Below are positions 24,837 through 32,692 of a stretch of DNA of 64,000 bases, in pieces. This DNA comes from Duganella fentianensis. Lineage in GTDB: Bacteria; Pseudomonadota; Gammaproteobacteria; Burkholderiales; Burkholderiaceae_D. Made by a program: the position numbers and the translations under genes. A model generated the notes under the pieces. It saw nothing but the letters and a program-made list of their open reading frames with translations, did not search any database and was not told the origin of the DNA. The stretch lies in the NCBI RefSeq assembly GCF_009857835.1, contig NZ_WWCL01000004.1, positions 186,001 through 250,000 on the forward strand. The letters run 5' to 3'. How positions within the stretch are numbered: the stretch's first letter is position 1; every line of letters begins with the position of its first letter.

Positions 24837-25489
24837 GCTGCGCCCTCCAGTTGGCCGTGGTTGAGGTGGATGACGCGGGCGGCGGCATCGAGCATCTGCT
24901 CGTCGTGGCTGGAAATAATGCAGGTCACGCCGACGGAATTGAAGGCTTTCAGCGCATCAAGCACGCGGTTGGCGCTGGCGCGGTCCAGATTGGCCGTGGG
25001 TTCGTCGGCCAGTATCAGCTGGGGACGGTTGACGATGGCGCGCGCGATCGAGACGCGCTGCTGCTCGCCGCCCGACAGCGACAGGGGCTGGGCATCGGCC
25101 CGTTCGTCCAGTCCGACTTTTTCCAGCGCGGCGCGGGCGCGGGTTTCTGCTTCCTTGTGCGAGGCGCCGGCCACCAGCAGGGGCAGCATCACATTGGCCA
25201 GAATGCTGCGGTCCGTCAGCAGGCGCTGCTGCTGGAAGATCAGGCCCAGATTGCGCCGCAGCGAAGGAATCGCGGCCGGGCGGATGCGTGAAATATCGGT
25301 GCCGTTGATCAGCACCTGACCGCTGCTGGGGCGTTCGATGGCGGCGATCATTTTCAGCAGGGTGGACTTGCCGGCGCCGGATGGGCCGGCCAGAAACACC
25401 AGCTCGCCCTTGGCCACCGTGAAAGACACGTCGTGCAGGGCGTAAGTATCAGTGGAATATTGTTTGGAAACGTTGCGGAATTCGATCAT
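24833..25489 (-). CDS. ftsE: Cell division ATP-binding protein FtsE
   Basis: This 218-residue ABC ATPase binds FtsX and the Z ring. It has Walker A GPSGAGKSTLLK, Q-loop IFQQQRLL, signature LSGGEQQRVSIARAI, Walker B LILADEP and the switch histidine SSHDEQML. The start MIEFRNVSKQYS matches FtsE N termini, though no clear ribosome binding site is seen. The 15-base gap after ftsY indicates one operon. Confidence 0.96.
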   Translation of the reverse strand: MIEFRNVSKQYSTDTYALHDVSFTVAKGELVFLAGPSGAGKSTLLKMIAAIERPSSGQVLINGTDISRIRPAAIPSLRRNLGLIFQQQRLLTDRSILANVMLPLLVAGASHKEAETRARAALEKVGLDERADAQPLSLSGGEQQRVSIARAIVNRPQLILADEPTANLDRASANRVLDALKAFNSVGVTCIISSHDEQMLDAAARVIHLNHGQLEGAA

Positions 25490-25504
25490 GGAACGGTTAT
25501 CCGG

Positions 25505-26542
25505 TCATTCACCCAGTAAAGCATCGACAAATTCGGCCGCCACGAAGGGCTGCAGATCCTCTATCTTCTCGCCTATGCCGATGAAGTAGACCGGCACAGG
25601 ACGTACGCGCGCGATCGCCGCCAGCACGCCGCCTTTGGCCGTGCCGTCCAGCTTGGTAATGATCAGCCCCGTCAGATGCAGCGCATCGTCGAAAGCTTTC
25701 ACTTGCGCTAGCGCATTCTGCCCCGTATTCCCGTCGATCACCAGCAGGGTCTCATGGGGCGCACCTTCCATGCCCTTGCCCAGCACGCGCTGGACTTTCT
25801 TCAGTTCTTCCATCAGGTGCAGCTGGGTCGGCAGGCGGCCCGCCGTATCGACCATTACCACATCGTGGCCACGGGCTTTGCCGGACTGCACCGCGTCGAA
25901 GGCCACGGCCGCCGGATCGCCGGAAGCTTGCGAAATCACGGTGATGTTGTTGCGCTGGCCCCAGACCATCAGCTGCTCGCGTGCGGCGGCGCGGAAGGTG
26001 TCGCCGGCAGCCAGCAGCACCGACTGGTTGTGGGTCTGCATGTGCTTGGCCAGCTTGCCGATGGTGGTGGTCTTGCCGGCGCCGTTGACGCCGGCAATCA
26101 TCATCACCATGGGCTGGTGGCGTCCCAGTTCGAACGGGCGCTGCAGCGGTAGCAGCAGTTCCACCAGCAGCTGTTTCAGCGCCGCTTTCACGGCGGCCGC
26201 ATCGAGCAGCTTGTCCTGCTTGACCTTCTGCTTGAGTGCGTCGAGCAGATAGGTGGTCGCTTCCACGCCGGCATCGGACATCAGCAGGGCCGCTTCCAGC
26301 TCGTCGTACAGGTCGTCATCGATCTTGGCGCCGACAAACAGGATGGACAGATTGGACGAAGTTTTGGACAGGCCCGCTTTCAGGCGCGCCATCCACGACT
26401 GGCGTGGTGCAGGCTCTTCCACCAGCAGCGGTGCGGCTGCGGCCGGGGCGGGAACGGATGGGGCTGGTACAGCAGTAGCTGCAGCAGCGGGAGTAATCGC
26501 CTCGGGCGGCGTGACGGGTTTTTTCTTGAAGAAACTAAACAT
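25505..26542 (-). CDS. ftsY: Signal recognition particle receptor FtsY
   Basis: This 345-residue GTPase docks the SRP-ribosome complex at the membrane for co-translational insertion. A short proline- and alanine-rich N-terminal acidic region (about residues 1-50, shorter than the E. coli A domain) is followed by the N domain helices and the G domain. GTPase motifs are AGVNGAGKTTTIGKLAKH (G1), DTFRAAAREQL, VDTAGRLPTQ (G3) and ITKLDGTAKGG (G4). It is the first gene of ftsY-ftsE-ftsX. The ribosome binding site is weak. Confidence 0.96.
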   Translation of the reverse strand: MFSFFKKKPVTPPEAITPAAAATAVPAPSVPAPAAAAPLLVEEPAPRQSWMARLKAGLSKTSSNLSILFVGAKIDDDLYDELEAALLMSDAGVEATTYLLDALKQKVKQDKLLDAAAVKAALKQLLVELLLPLQRPFELGRHQPMVMMIAGVNGAGKTTTIGKLAKHMQTHNQSVLLAAGDTFRAAAREQLMVWGQRNNITVISQASGDPAAVAFDAVQSGKARGHDVVMVDTAGRLPTQLHLMEELKKVQRVLGKGMEGAPHETLLVIDGNTGQNALAQVKAFDDALHLTGLIITKLDGTAKGGVLAAIARVRPVPVYFIGIGEKIEDLQPFVAAEFVDALLGE

Positions 26543-26644
26543 GGGCAGGTGGTTACGGGCGCTTCAAGCGGAGGCTGGCTGGGCCAGCCACTAGGAAACG
26601 CCTATTCTACCAGAGCCCCGTAGCGATTCCGCCCGGCGTTTGGG

Positions 26645-27577
26645 CTAGCGCGGGTGGCGCTGGCGCCAGTCGGCAATGGCGCTCTGCAGTTCATTGAGTG
26701 CAAACACGCGCACATAGGGCGGGCGGCGGCGTTTCAGGGCGACATTGCTGCCACCGGCCCACAGCTCGGCATGGCCGCCCAGGCGGGTGTGCAGCTCGGC
26801 CAGACCGTCGAGCGCCTGACGGGCGTTCATGGCAACCGAGAATGACAGGGCAATGATGTCGACACGCTGGGCCTGTGCGGCTTCGACGATGTCGATCAGC
26901 GGGGTCTGTACGCCCAGCGAGATGCAGTGGGCGCTTTCAGCCACGCACATGGCTTCCGCCATCAGCAGGCCCAGCCCGTGGCGTTCCTGCGGCAGCGTGG
27001 TCAGCATGATGCGCGGCGCGCCATGGCTGTTGCCGTTGGCCTGAGGCATGGCAAAGATGGCGCTGCGCATCACTACCGTCAGCGATTCCGTGTACAGATG
27101 TTCTTCGAAGGTGGCGAGGATGCCGCTGGCCCAGGCTTCGCCTACCAGCGCGGTGAGCGGGGCAACCAGATCGATCACAAAGCTTTTCAGCCCCATCATC
27201 AGCAGCGCCTGCGACAGCTTGCGCCGCAGTGCTTCCATCTGGTGGCTCTTGCACAGATCTATATAACCCTGCAGTTCGGGTGGCGCCACACTGGTGGCTT
27301 TGACGCTGGTAGCCTGTCCCGTCAGGGCGCGCAGTTCGTCGGCACTGTGCTGGATGATTTTGCTGGGGCGGTAGCCGAGATCGATCAGCCGCTTCACCAG
27401 ACGCAGCTTCTGCACCTGATCCTGCGGGTAGATACGTTCGCCATTCGGATCGCGCAGTGGCTGAGGGAAGGCGTAACGGCGTTCCCATACACGCAAAGTC
27501 TCCTTGGCAACGCCGGTGTCGCGTTCCACGTCACTAATCGTGCTCAGTGCAAGTGGTGTATTTTCTTTATTAGTCAT
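26645..27577 (-). CDS. MerR-type regulator with cobalamin-binding domain (CarH/LitR-like)
   Basis: This 310-residue protein has an N-terminal MerR winged helix (about residues 9-78; ISDVERDTGVAKETLRVWERRYAF, then PLRDPNGERIYPQDQVQKL). A helical B12-binding cap (about 110-195) with WASGILATFEEHLYTE and a Rossmann-like B12 domain (about 200-300) with LPQERHGLGLLMAEAM follow. The Trp and Glu-Glu-His of the cap and the ERHxLG histidine are the positions that hold adenosylcobalamin in CarH, so light sensing through B12 is plausible. In that family, dark-state tetramers repress and light releases DNA; this is known for CarH, not shown here. The ATG at 27577 gives a normal MerR start; an ORF extension to 27673 lacks homology. 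No crt, phr or ECF sigma gene is adjacent, so its targets are elsewhere. Confidence 0.85.
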   Translation of the reverse strand: MTNKENTPLALSTISDVERDTGVAKETLRVWERRYAFPQPLRDPNGERIYPQDQVQKLRLVKRLIDLGYRPSKIIQHSADELRALTGQATSVKATSVAPPELQGYIDLCKSHQMEALRRKLSQALLMMGLKSFVIDLVAPLTALVGEAWASGILATFEEHLYTESLTVVMRSAIFAMPQANGNSHGAPRIMLTTLPQERHGLGLLMAEAMCVAESAHCISLGVQTPLIDIVEAAQAQRVDIIALSFSVAMNARQALDGLAELHTRLGGHAELWAGGSNVALKRRRPPYVRVFALNELQSAIADWRQRHPR

Positions 27578-27805
27578 CAGGCTACAGCGGCCACTTTTTT
27601 CGATGGCCGCAAGGGTTGGCACAGGGTCCGGGTGCACAACGCGCAGAGTCACGCCGGATAACGCGACCTGCATTCTACATTCGATTTATGAACGCAAGTA
27701 TGGCACGCGGCTCACCGCTTGTCTGTTCGCACATACAGAAAACAGCTTGTCCACGACATGCTTGAGACAGTCCTGATGAATCATCTGATTCTGCCAGTTG
27801 CGGAA

Positions 27806-27824
27806 ATTTTGTCATAGACAAAAT
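27806..27824. promoter_or_regulatory. Palindrome ATTTTGTC-ATA-GACAAAAT, candidate operator
   Basis: Two 8-base arms match perfectly around a 3-base centre. It lies about 230 bases upstream of the MerR regulator start, in the AT-rich region shared with the porin gene. MerR proteins bind such dyads, but binding here is inference. Confidence 0.4.
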
Positions 27825-28368
27825 ATTTTTCTCAGGAAAGTTTACCTACAGACTGATAACTGTTGTTTTTAGTTCTTACTTTCTTAATGAAACTTACTTA
27901 TATCTACACATTTTGCTGATTTGCGCAATATTTACGAGTGCTTATGTTGCGCGGATGTGACAAGTAGCAATTACTTACAAATTGCTGATGCGACGCAGCA
28001 GTTGGTGGTCCGGGCTGAATTTCATTCAGTGATATAACGGTTTTTCATGAATATAGTTGGTATTGCACCATATTTCTCCGTTGAAATCGCCGAATTTTCT
28101 GCGGAGTTGTAAGCTAATTACCAATTAGTTGAGGTCGTTGCCAGCAGACTCCGGTATAAAATGTCATGGTTAATAGCAAATGTAGCTATTTTCACTTGGT
28201 CCGACAACGAGGTCCGAACCGCGAGGGGAGGACAGTTTGCAAGGAAGAAATCGGGCGGAGAAACCGGGCTAGTTGGCTCTATGGGCAGGAAATATTGCGA
28301 TGCGGTAAAATGCTGGCGTTTTGAAATTCTGCCAAGAGTAACAAACGGCAATTTTGCCCTTGTGACTC

Positions 28369-28397
28369 TTGATAGACAAGCAAAGCATCAGTATAGT
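28369..28397 (+). promoter_or_regulatory. Sigma-70 promoter of the porin gene
   Basis: TTGATA (28369-28374) and TATAGT (28392-28397) are separated by exactly 17 bases. The RNA would start near 28404 and carry a leader of about 208 bases with GC-rich potential hairpins. Confidence 0.65.
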
Positions 28398-28611
28398 GCC
28401 GCCTCCGGCGCGCAAGCGCGCTGCGATAAAGCCAGCGGCGACCGTATCGGCCGCATTTAAGTGAACGCGTCACGTACCCCGCGACGCAAAGTGGCAGCTG
28501 GGGAGTTTGCCCTCACAAATACACGGCGCCTCATGTGGCGTCGATAAGCACCGAACATGCCGTAATACTAGCTTTACCTATTTACAGCAACACAACTGAA
28601 GGAAACACGTT

Positions 28612-29688
28612 ATGAAAAAATCCCTTATCGCCTTGGCCGTTCTGAGCGCAACCAGCGCTGCAGCCTTCGCCCAATCGAACGTCACCATCTACGGTATCGT
28701 TGATGCCGGTCTGGTGAGCGAGCGCGGCGGCGTAGCCAACACCACCAAAGTTTCCAGCGGCGTAGGCGCAGCCTCCCGTCTGGGCTTCAAAGGTACGGAA
28801 GATCTGGGCGGTGGTCTGAGCGCTGTCTTCGTGCTGGAATCGGGCATCAAAGCTGACACCGGCGAATCCGACGTTGCTGGTTCGATCGCTAACCGTCAAT
28901 CCTACGTTGGTCTGAAATCGACCACCGCTGGTACCCTGACCCTGGGTCGTCAGTACACCCCTTACTACGAGTCCGTACGTGACGTAGCTGATCCATTCGC
29001 AATGGGCTACGCTGGTACCGCTAAAAACCTGTTCGGCGTGGCTGGCAACAACACCCGTAACAGCAACGCCATCGTTTACCAGACCCCAGTGGTTGAAGGT
29101 TTCGTCGGCGAAGTGTCGTACAGCGTTGGCGAGCAAGCTGGCGATGCATCGGCTCAGCGTCAAATCGGCGGCTACGTTGGCTACGCTAACGGTCCTCTGA
29201 ACGTGCGCGTTGCTTACAACGCCCGTAACAACGACCTGCCAGCATCGAAACTGAGCACCGACGTTGGTCACAACACCCTGATCGCTGCTAACTACGACTT
29301 CGCCGTGGTAAAAGCTTACGCTGCCTTCAGCAAAGACAAGGGCACCAACAGCTCGGCTCTGGGTAACACCAGCAACCCATTCGGCTACACCGTTGCTCCA
29401 GTGGCCTCGAAAGACAGCACCGTTGCTCTGATCGGTCTGACCGCACCAGTCGGCCCAGCAGGCACCGTGATGGCTTCGTACACCCGTAAGAACGACAAAG
29501 AAGTAGCGAACCACGACGCTGACCAGTGGGCAGTGGGTTACTCCTACGCTCTGTCGAAACGCACCAGCACCTACGTTTCGTACGCTAAGATCCACAACAA
29601 AAACGGCGCTAGCTACACCGTTGGTAACAACGCTGAAGCCGGTACCGGTGACAAAGCCTTCAACGTGGGCGTACGTCACTCGTTCTAA
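28612..29688 (+). CDS. General outer-membrane porin (Burkholderiales type)
   Basis: This 358-residue protein is a trimeric 16-strand porin of the betaproteobacterial Omp32-like family. The signal peptide is MKKSLIALAVLSATSAAAFA, and the mature start QSNVTIYGIVDAGLV is the family hallmark. Segments RLGFKGTEDLGGGLSAVF and NRQSYVGLKS follow, and the C terminus FNVGVRHSF ends in the phenylalanine needed for assembly. GAAGGAAA precedes the ATG. Codon use differs from neighbours: it favours GCT, GGT, CGT and AAA, as expected for a very abundant protein. It has a long leader and its own terminator, so it is probably a single-gene unit. No ion or solute specificity can be read from sequence. Confidence 0.94.
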   Translation: MKKSLIALAVLSATSAAAFAQSNVTIYGIVDAGLVSERGGVANTTKVSSGVGAASRLGFKGTEDLGGGLSAVFVLESGIKADTGESDVAGSIANRQSYVGLKSTTAGTLTLGRQYTPYYESVRDVADPFAMGYAGTAKNLFGVAGNNTRNSNAIVYQTPVVEGFVGEVSYSVGEQAGDASAQRQIGGYVGYANGPLNVRVAYNARNNDLPASKLSTDVGHNTLIAANYDFAVVKAYAAFSKDKGTNSSALGNTSNPFGYTVAPVASKDSTVALIGLTAPVGPAGTVMASYTRKNDKEVANHDADQWAVGYSYALSKRTSTYVSYAKIHNKNGASYTVGNNAEAGTGDKAFNVGVRHSF

Positions 29689-29713
29689 TCTGATCTGATC
29701 AGGTAGAATCATC

Positions 29714-29740
29714 AACGGCTGCCTCGTGCAGCCGTTGTTC
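29714..29740 (+). terminator. Intrinsic terminator after the porin gene
   Basis: AACGGCTGC (29714-29722) pairs with GCAGCCGTT (29728-29736), followed by GTTC and a T-rich stretch. The T tract is imperfect. Confidence 0.65.
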
Positions 29741-29791
29741 ATTTCTGCGCCCGATTTCGGATCACCTTCATTTTTGTCGAAAGTCCACACC

Positions 29792-30370
29792 ATGCTGCTG
29801 TCGCGCCGCGCCCTCATCGCCAGTTCTCTGCTACTGGCGTCGTTTGCCGTACTGGCGGCGCCCAAGCTGGCGCGCAAACCGGCCGCGCAGATATTGCCGC
29901 GCTACGGCATGCTGGTGTTTTCCGATCTGTGCATCAGTCCCGAGAACGGCGAATTCGGCGGCCAGCGCATCACCCTGCAGCGCTTCGCCGAAGTCGATAC
30001 GGTGCTGTACGAATACACGGCCGGTGGCCTGAGCTGGCCTGTGGTGGCCAGTGAAGTGGTGATCGATCCGCGCGGCCGCCAGTTCTATTTCACGGTGCAG
30101 CCGCCTGACGAGGAAGAGCGCACCATACGCGGCACGCTCAGTGATGACGGCAAGGCGCTGGTGCTCGATGGTAGTTACTGCAATGACCCCAAAGTGCCCA
30201 TGAAGCTGGCGCGGGTGACGGATTTCGGCCGTGCGGCGGGCACTTGCCGCGTCTGTCCGGCGCCGAAAAATCCGCCGCCGGCCGAAACGGAACCGGCGCC
30301 GCCGCAGCCATCAGTGCAACCGCAGCCCTTGCAGAAAATCGAGGCTGGCCGCACGACCGCCAGCCTCTAG
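29792..30370 (+). CDS. Small exported protein of unknown function
   Basis: This 192-residue protein has a signal peptide (MLLSRRALIASSLLLASFAVLA). About 110 residues of beta-rich sequence follow, including GMLVFSDLCISPENGEFGGQ and a later TCRVCPAPKN. The last 40 residues are rich in proline (PPPAETEPAPPQPS), typical of an unstructured or wall-spanning tail. The ATG at 29792 is chosen because the earlier in-frame start at 29726 lies inside the porin terminator. I do not recognise the family. The two cysteines in TCRVCP could form a disulfide or bind metal in the periplasm. Its end overlaps a 9-bp inverted repeat (30341-30367) shared with the convergent gene. Confidence 0.65.
   Translation: MLLSRRALIASSLLLASFAVLAAPKLARKPAAQILPRYGMLVFSDLCISPENGEFGGQRITLQRFAEVDTVLYEYTAGGLSWPVVASEVVIDPRGRQFYFTVQPPDEEERTIRGTLSDDGKALVLDGSYCNDPKVPMKLARVTDFGRAAGTCRVCPAPKNPPPAETEPAPPQPSVQPQPLQKIEAGRTTASL
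30341..30367. terminator. Inverted repeat between convergent genes, possible bidirectional terminator
   Basis: GAGGCTGGC (30341-30349) pairs with GCCAGCCTC (30359-30367). It lies at the end of the exported-protein gene and just past the stop of the convergent thiamine-diphosphate enzyme gene. No T run is present, so termination is a weak call. Confidence 0.35.
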
Positions 30371-30376
30371 ACAGGC

Positions 30377-32080
30377 TTATTTGGCGGCCCTGGCTTTCAG
30401 GGCGTTGCTGCGGATGGTCTCCAGCGTGGCGCCCGGCGTGATCAGGTTGCCGTCGTAGCGCAGTTCGATCACTGCCGGCAGGTTCTGGCTGCGCGCGAAG
30501 GCCAGCGAACGTTCCAGCGCGGGCGCAAACGCTGCCGTTGTTTCCACCACTTCACCATGGCCGCCATAGGCCGCAGCCAGTGCGGCAAAGTCGGGATTGT
30601 GCAGCTGGGTGCCCGAGACGCGGCCCGGATAGTGCAGCTCCTGATGCATGCGGATGGTGCCGAACATACCGTTGTTGAACACGATGATGACCACGCCGGC
30701 GCGGTATTGCACGGCCGTGGCCAGTTCCTGGCCGTTCATCATGTACTCGCCGTCGCCGGCAAACGTAATCACGGTGCGATCTGGATCAATTATTTTGGCG
30801 GCCACACCGGCCGGTACGCTATAGCCCATGGCGCCGCTAGTCGGTGCCAGCTGGGTGCGCATGCCGCCATAGCGGTGGAAGCGGTGCGCCCAGGTGGCGT
30901 AGTTGCCGGCACCGTTGGTGATGATGGTATCGGCCGGGGTGAGCTGGTCCAGCTGCTGCACCAGCTGCCATAGATCAAGTGGCGCTTTACCATCCTGGAA
31001 GATGGGCGGCTGCTGCTGCCATGCTGCCAGATCGGCTTTGGCGGCGGCCACGCTGTCGCGCCATGCGCTGCTGTCGACGGGCGCCATGGCAGCCAGCATG
31101 CTGGCCATCTGCGGCATGCCGCTATTGATCATCAACTGGGCCTGATACACGCTGCCCAGTTCTTCTGCGTCGGCGTGCACATGCACCAGCTGCTGGCGCG
31201 GTACGGGTGCTTCGATCAGGCTGTAGCCGCCCGTGGTCATTTCACCGAGACGGGGACCGATGGCGATCAGCACATCGGCTTCGCGCACACGCGCCGCCAG
31301 TTTCGGGTTGATGCCGATGCCGACATCGCCCACATAATTAGGATGGGCGTTGTCGAGCAGGTCCTGGAAGCGGAAGGCGCAGGCCACCGGCAGCTGGTTG
31401 GCTTCGGCGAAGCGCTGCAGATCGGCGCAGGCGGCTGCATTCCAGCCGCCGCCGCCGAGCAGTACCAGCGGTTTCTTGGCGCCGGCCAGCAGGCCGCGCA
31501 ACTGTTCGATCTGGCTGGCCGCAGGCGCGGCTTGCACCGGCTGGTAGCAGCGCGTGTCGACCACGCTGGCCATGGAGGTCAGCATGTCTTCCGGCAGGGC
31601 CAGCACCACCGGGCCGGGCCGGCCGCTGGTGGCGATCTGGAACGCGCGGGCGATGTATTCGGGCACGCGGTCGGCACGGTCGATCTGGGCTACCCATTTG
31701 GCCATCTGGCCATACATGCGGCGGTAGTCGATTTCCTGGAAGGCTTCGCGGTCGACGAAGTCATTGCCTACCTGGCCGATGAACAGAATCATCGGGCTGG
31801 AATCCTGAAACGCCGTGTGCACGCCTATCGAGGCATTGGTGGCGCCGGGGCCGCGCGTGACGAAACAGATGCCGGGCTTGCCCGTCATCTTGCCGTAGGC
31901 GTCGGCCATGAAGGCGGCGCCGCCTTCCTGCCGGTTGATAATGAAGCGGATGCCGGAGTCGTGCAGGGCATCGAGTACGTCCAGATAGCTTTCGCCGGGT
32001 ACGCCGAAAGCCATGTCTACGCCGTGGATCTTCAGGGCATCGACCAGAATCTGGCCGCCGGTACGGGATGGTAGGGTCAT
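30377..32080 (-). CDS. Thiamine-diphosphate-dependent enzyme, acetolactate synthase-like
   Basis: This 567-residue enzyme has the three domains of the acetolactate synthase/pyruvate oxidase superfamily. The N-terminal domain has FGVPGESYLDVLDAL, the catalytic glutamate in NRQEGGAAFMADAYGK, and GPGATNASIGVHTAFQDSSP. A central domain (about 190-330) resembles the FAD or nucleotide-binding fold. The C-terminal ThDP domain has the GDGEYMMNGQELATA-to-FNNGMFG motif. AAGG lies 6 bases before the ATG. No regulatory-subunit gene (ilvH) is adjacent, and the call as biosynthetic IlvB is not supported. Related catabolic enzymes such as glyoxylate carboligase, sulfoacetaldehyde acetyltransferase or oxalyl-CoA decarboxylase cannot be excluded. 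It is convergent with the small exported protein and divergent from rnpB. Confidence 0.82.
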   Translation of the reverse strand: MTLPSRTGGQILVDALKIHGVDMAFGVPGESYLDVLDALHDSGIRFIINRQEGGAAFMADAYGKMTGKPGICFVTRGPGATNASIGVHTAFQDSSPMILFIGQVGNDFVDREAFQEIDYRRMYGQMAKWVAQIDRADRVPEYIARAFQIATSGRPGPVVLALPEDMLTSMASVVDTRCYQPVQAAPAASQIEQLRGLLAGAKKPLVLLGGGGWNAAACADLQRFAEANQLPVACAFRFQDLLDNAHPNYVGDVGIGINPKLAARVREADVLIAIGPRLGEMTTGGYSLIEAPVPRQQLVHVHADAEELGSVYQAQLMINSGMPQMASMLAAMAPVDSSAWRDSVAAAKADLAAWQQQPPIFQDGKAPLDLWQLVQQLDQLTPADTIITNGAGNYATWAHRFHRYGGMRTQLAPTSGAMGYSVPAGVAAKIIDPDRTVITFAGDGEYMMNGQELATAVQYRAGVVIIVFNNGMFGTIRMHQELHYPGRVSGTQLHNPDFAALAAAYGGHGEVVETTAAFAPALERSLAFARSQNLPAVIELRYDGNLITPGATLETIRSNALKARAAK

Positions 32081-32249
32081 TTCTTGCCTTATTGATCTTG
32101 TGAGGTGAAGGGTCTGGTGCGCCAGACGGGTGTCAGGATGTCAGCCATTCTACGGTGCAGCCCGAGGCGCGGCTTTTCTAATGGCGACACCAAATTTCAG
32201 ATTTCTGGCACGCGCAGGGCGTGGCTGGTGTGGGCTGGCGGGCAACTGG

Positions 32250-32255
32250 TACAAT
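32250..32255 (+). promoter_or_regulatory. -10 box of rnpB
   Basis: TACAAT ends 7 bases before the predicted 5' end of RNase P RNA. No good -35 hexamer was seen at the right distance. Confidence 0.5.
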
Positions 32256-32262
32256 AGCGCCC

Positions 32263-32628
32263 GAAGCAAGCCAGACAGCCGCTGGTCAGCGCGTAATGCC
32301 TGACGGGAGGAAGGTCCGGACTCCATAGAGCGGGGTGACGGTTAACGGCCGTCCGTTGAAAGCCTGCTGTGCCGTACCGGTACTTGTACTGGTGCGGTGC
32401 AGGGGTATAAGGCGAGGAATAGGGCCACAGAGACGAGCGTATTAAGTTACGGTGAAACGCGGTAACCTCCACCTGGTGCAATTCCAAATAGGCACGCGAT
32501 GATGTGGCTCGCGGAGCGTGCGGGTAGGAAGCTTGAGCGCCGGAGTAATCCGGCGCCTAGAGGAATGGCTGTCATAGCGCAGGTTCGCCTGTGCCGTAAC
32601 AAAATCCGGCCTATCGGCTTGCTTCAAC
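32263..32628 (+). ncRNA. rnpB: RNase P RNA, bacterial type A
   Basis: This RNA of about 366 bases is the catalytic part of RNase P, which trims the 5' ends of tRNA precursors. The start GAAGCAAGCCAGACAGCC pairs with the end GGCTTGCTTC to close helix P1. Conserved cores are GGAGGAAGGTCCGGACTCC with CATAGAG (CR I), ACCTCCACCTGGTGCAA and CAAATAG (CR IV region), AGAGGAATGGCTGTC, and ACAAAATCCGGCCTATCGG near the 3' end. The exact ends are set by P1 pairing and could be off by a few bases. It lies directly upstream of glycerol kinase, divergent from the thiamine-diphosphate enzyme. Confidence 0.96.
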
Positions 32629-32692
32629 TAATTTACAGTGCGCGGCTGGAGCGCCGACGGCGTGCAGCACGACGCCTACGGGGACGATGCCG

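Larger units (their letters stand above)
27578..28611. other. Long AT-rich intergenic region between the MerR regulator and the porin
   Basis: About 1 kb separates the divergent regulator and porin genes. It is clearly more AT-rich than its neighbours and holds several small inverted repeats: ATTTTGTC-ATA-GACAAAAT at 27806, AGCAATT-N7-AATTGCT at 27966, and CTAATT-ACC-AATTAG at 28114. A good sigma-70 promoter lies at 28369. Open frames at 28118-28351 (minus) and 28161-28460 (plus) have no recognisable protein features. I see no convincing gene. Confidence 0.6.

Noticed and set aside
28161-28460. A 99-residue plus-strand frame in the AT-rich region before the porin gene
   Set aside because: No ribosome binding site, no recognisable features, and it overlaps the porin promoter and leader.
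28582-29877. A 431-residue minus-strand frame opposite the porin gene
   Set aside because: The porin sense strand has signal peptide, family motifs and terminal Phe; the antisense frame reflects its biased codon use.
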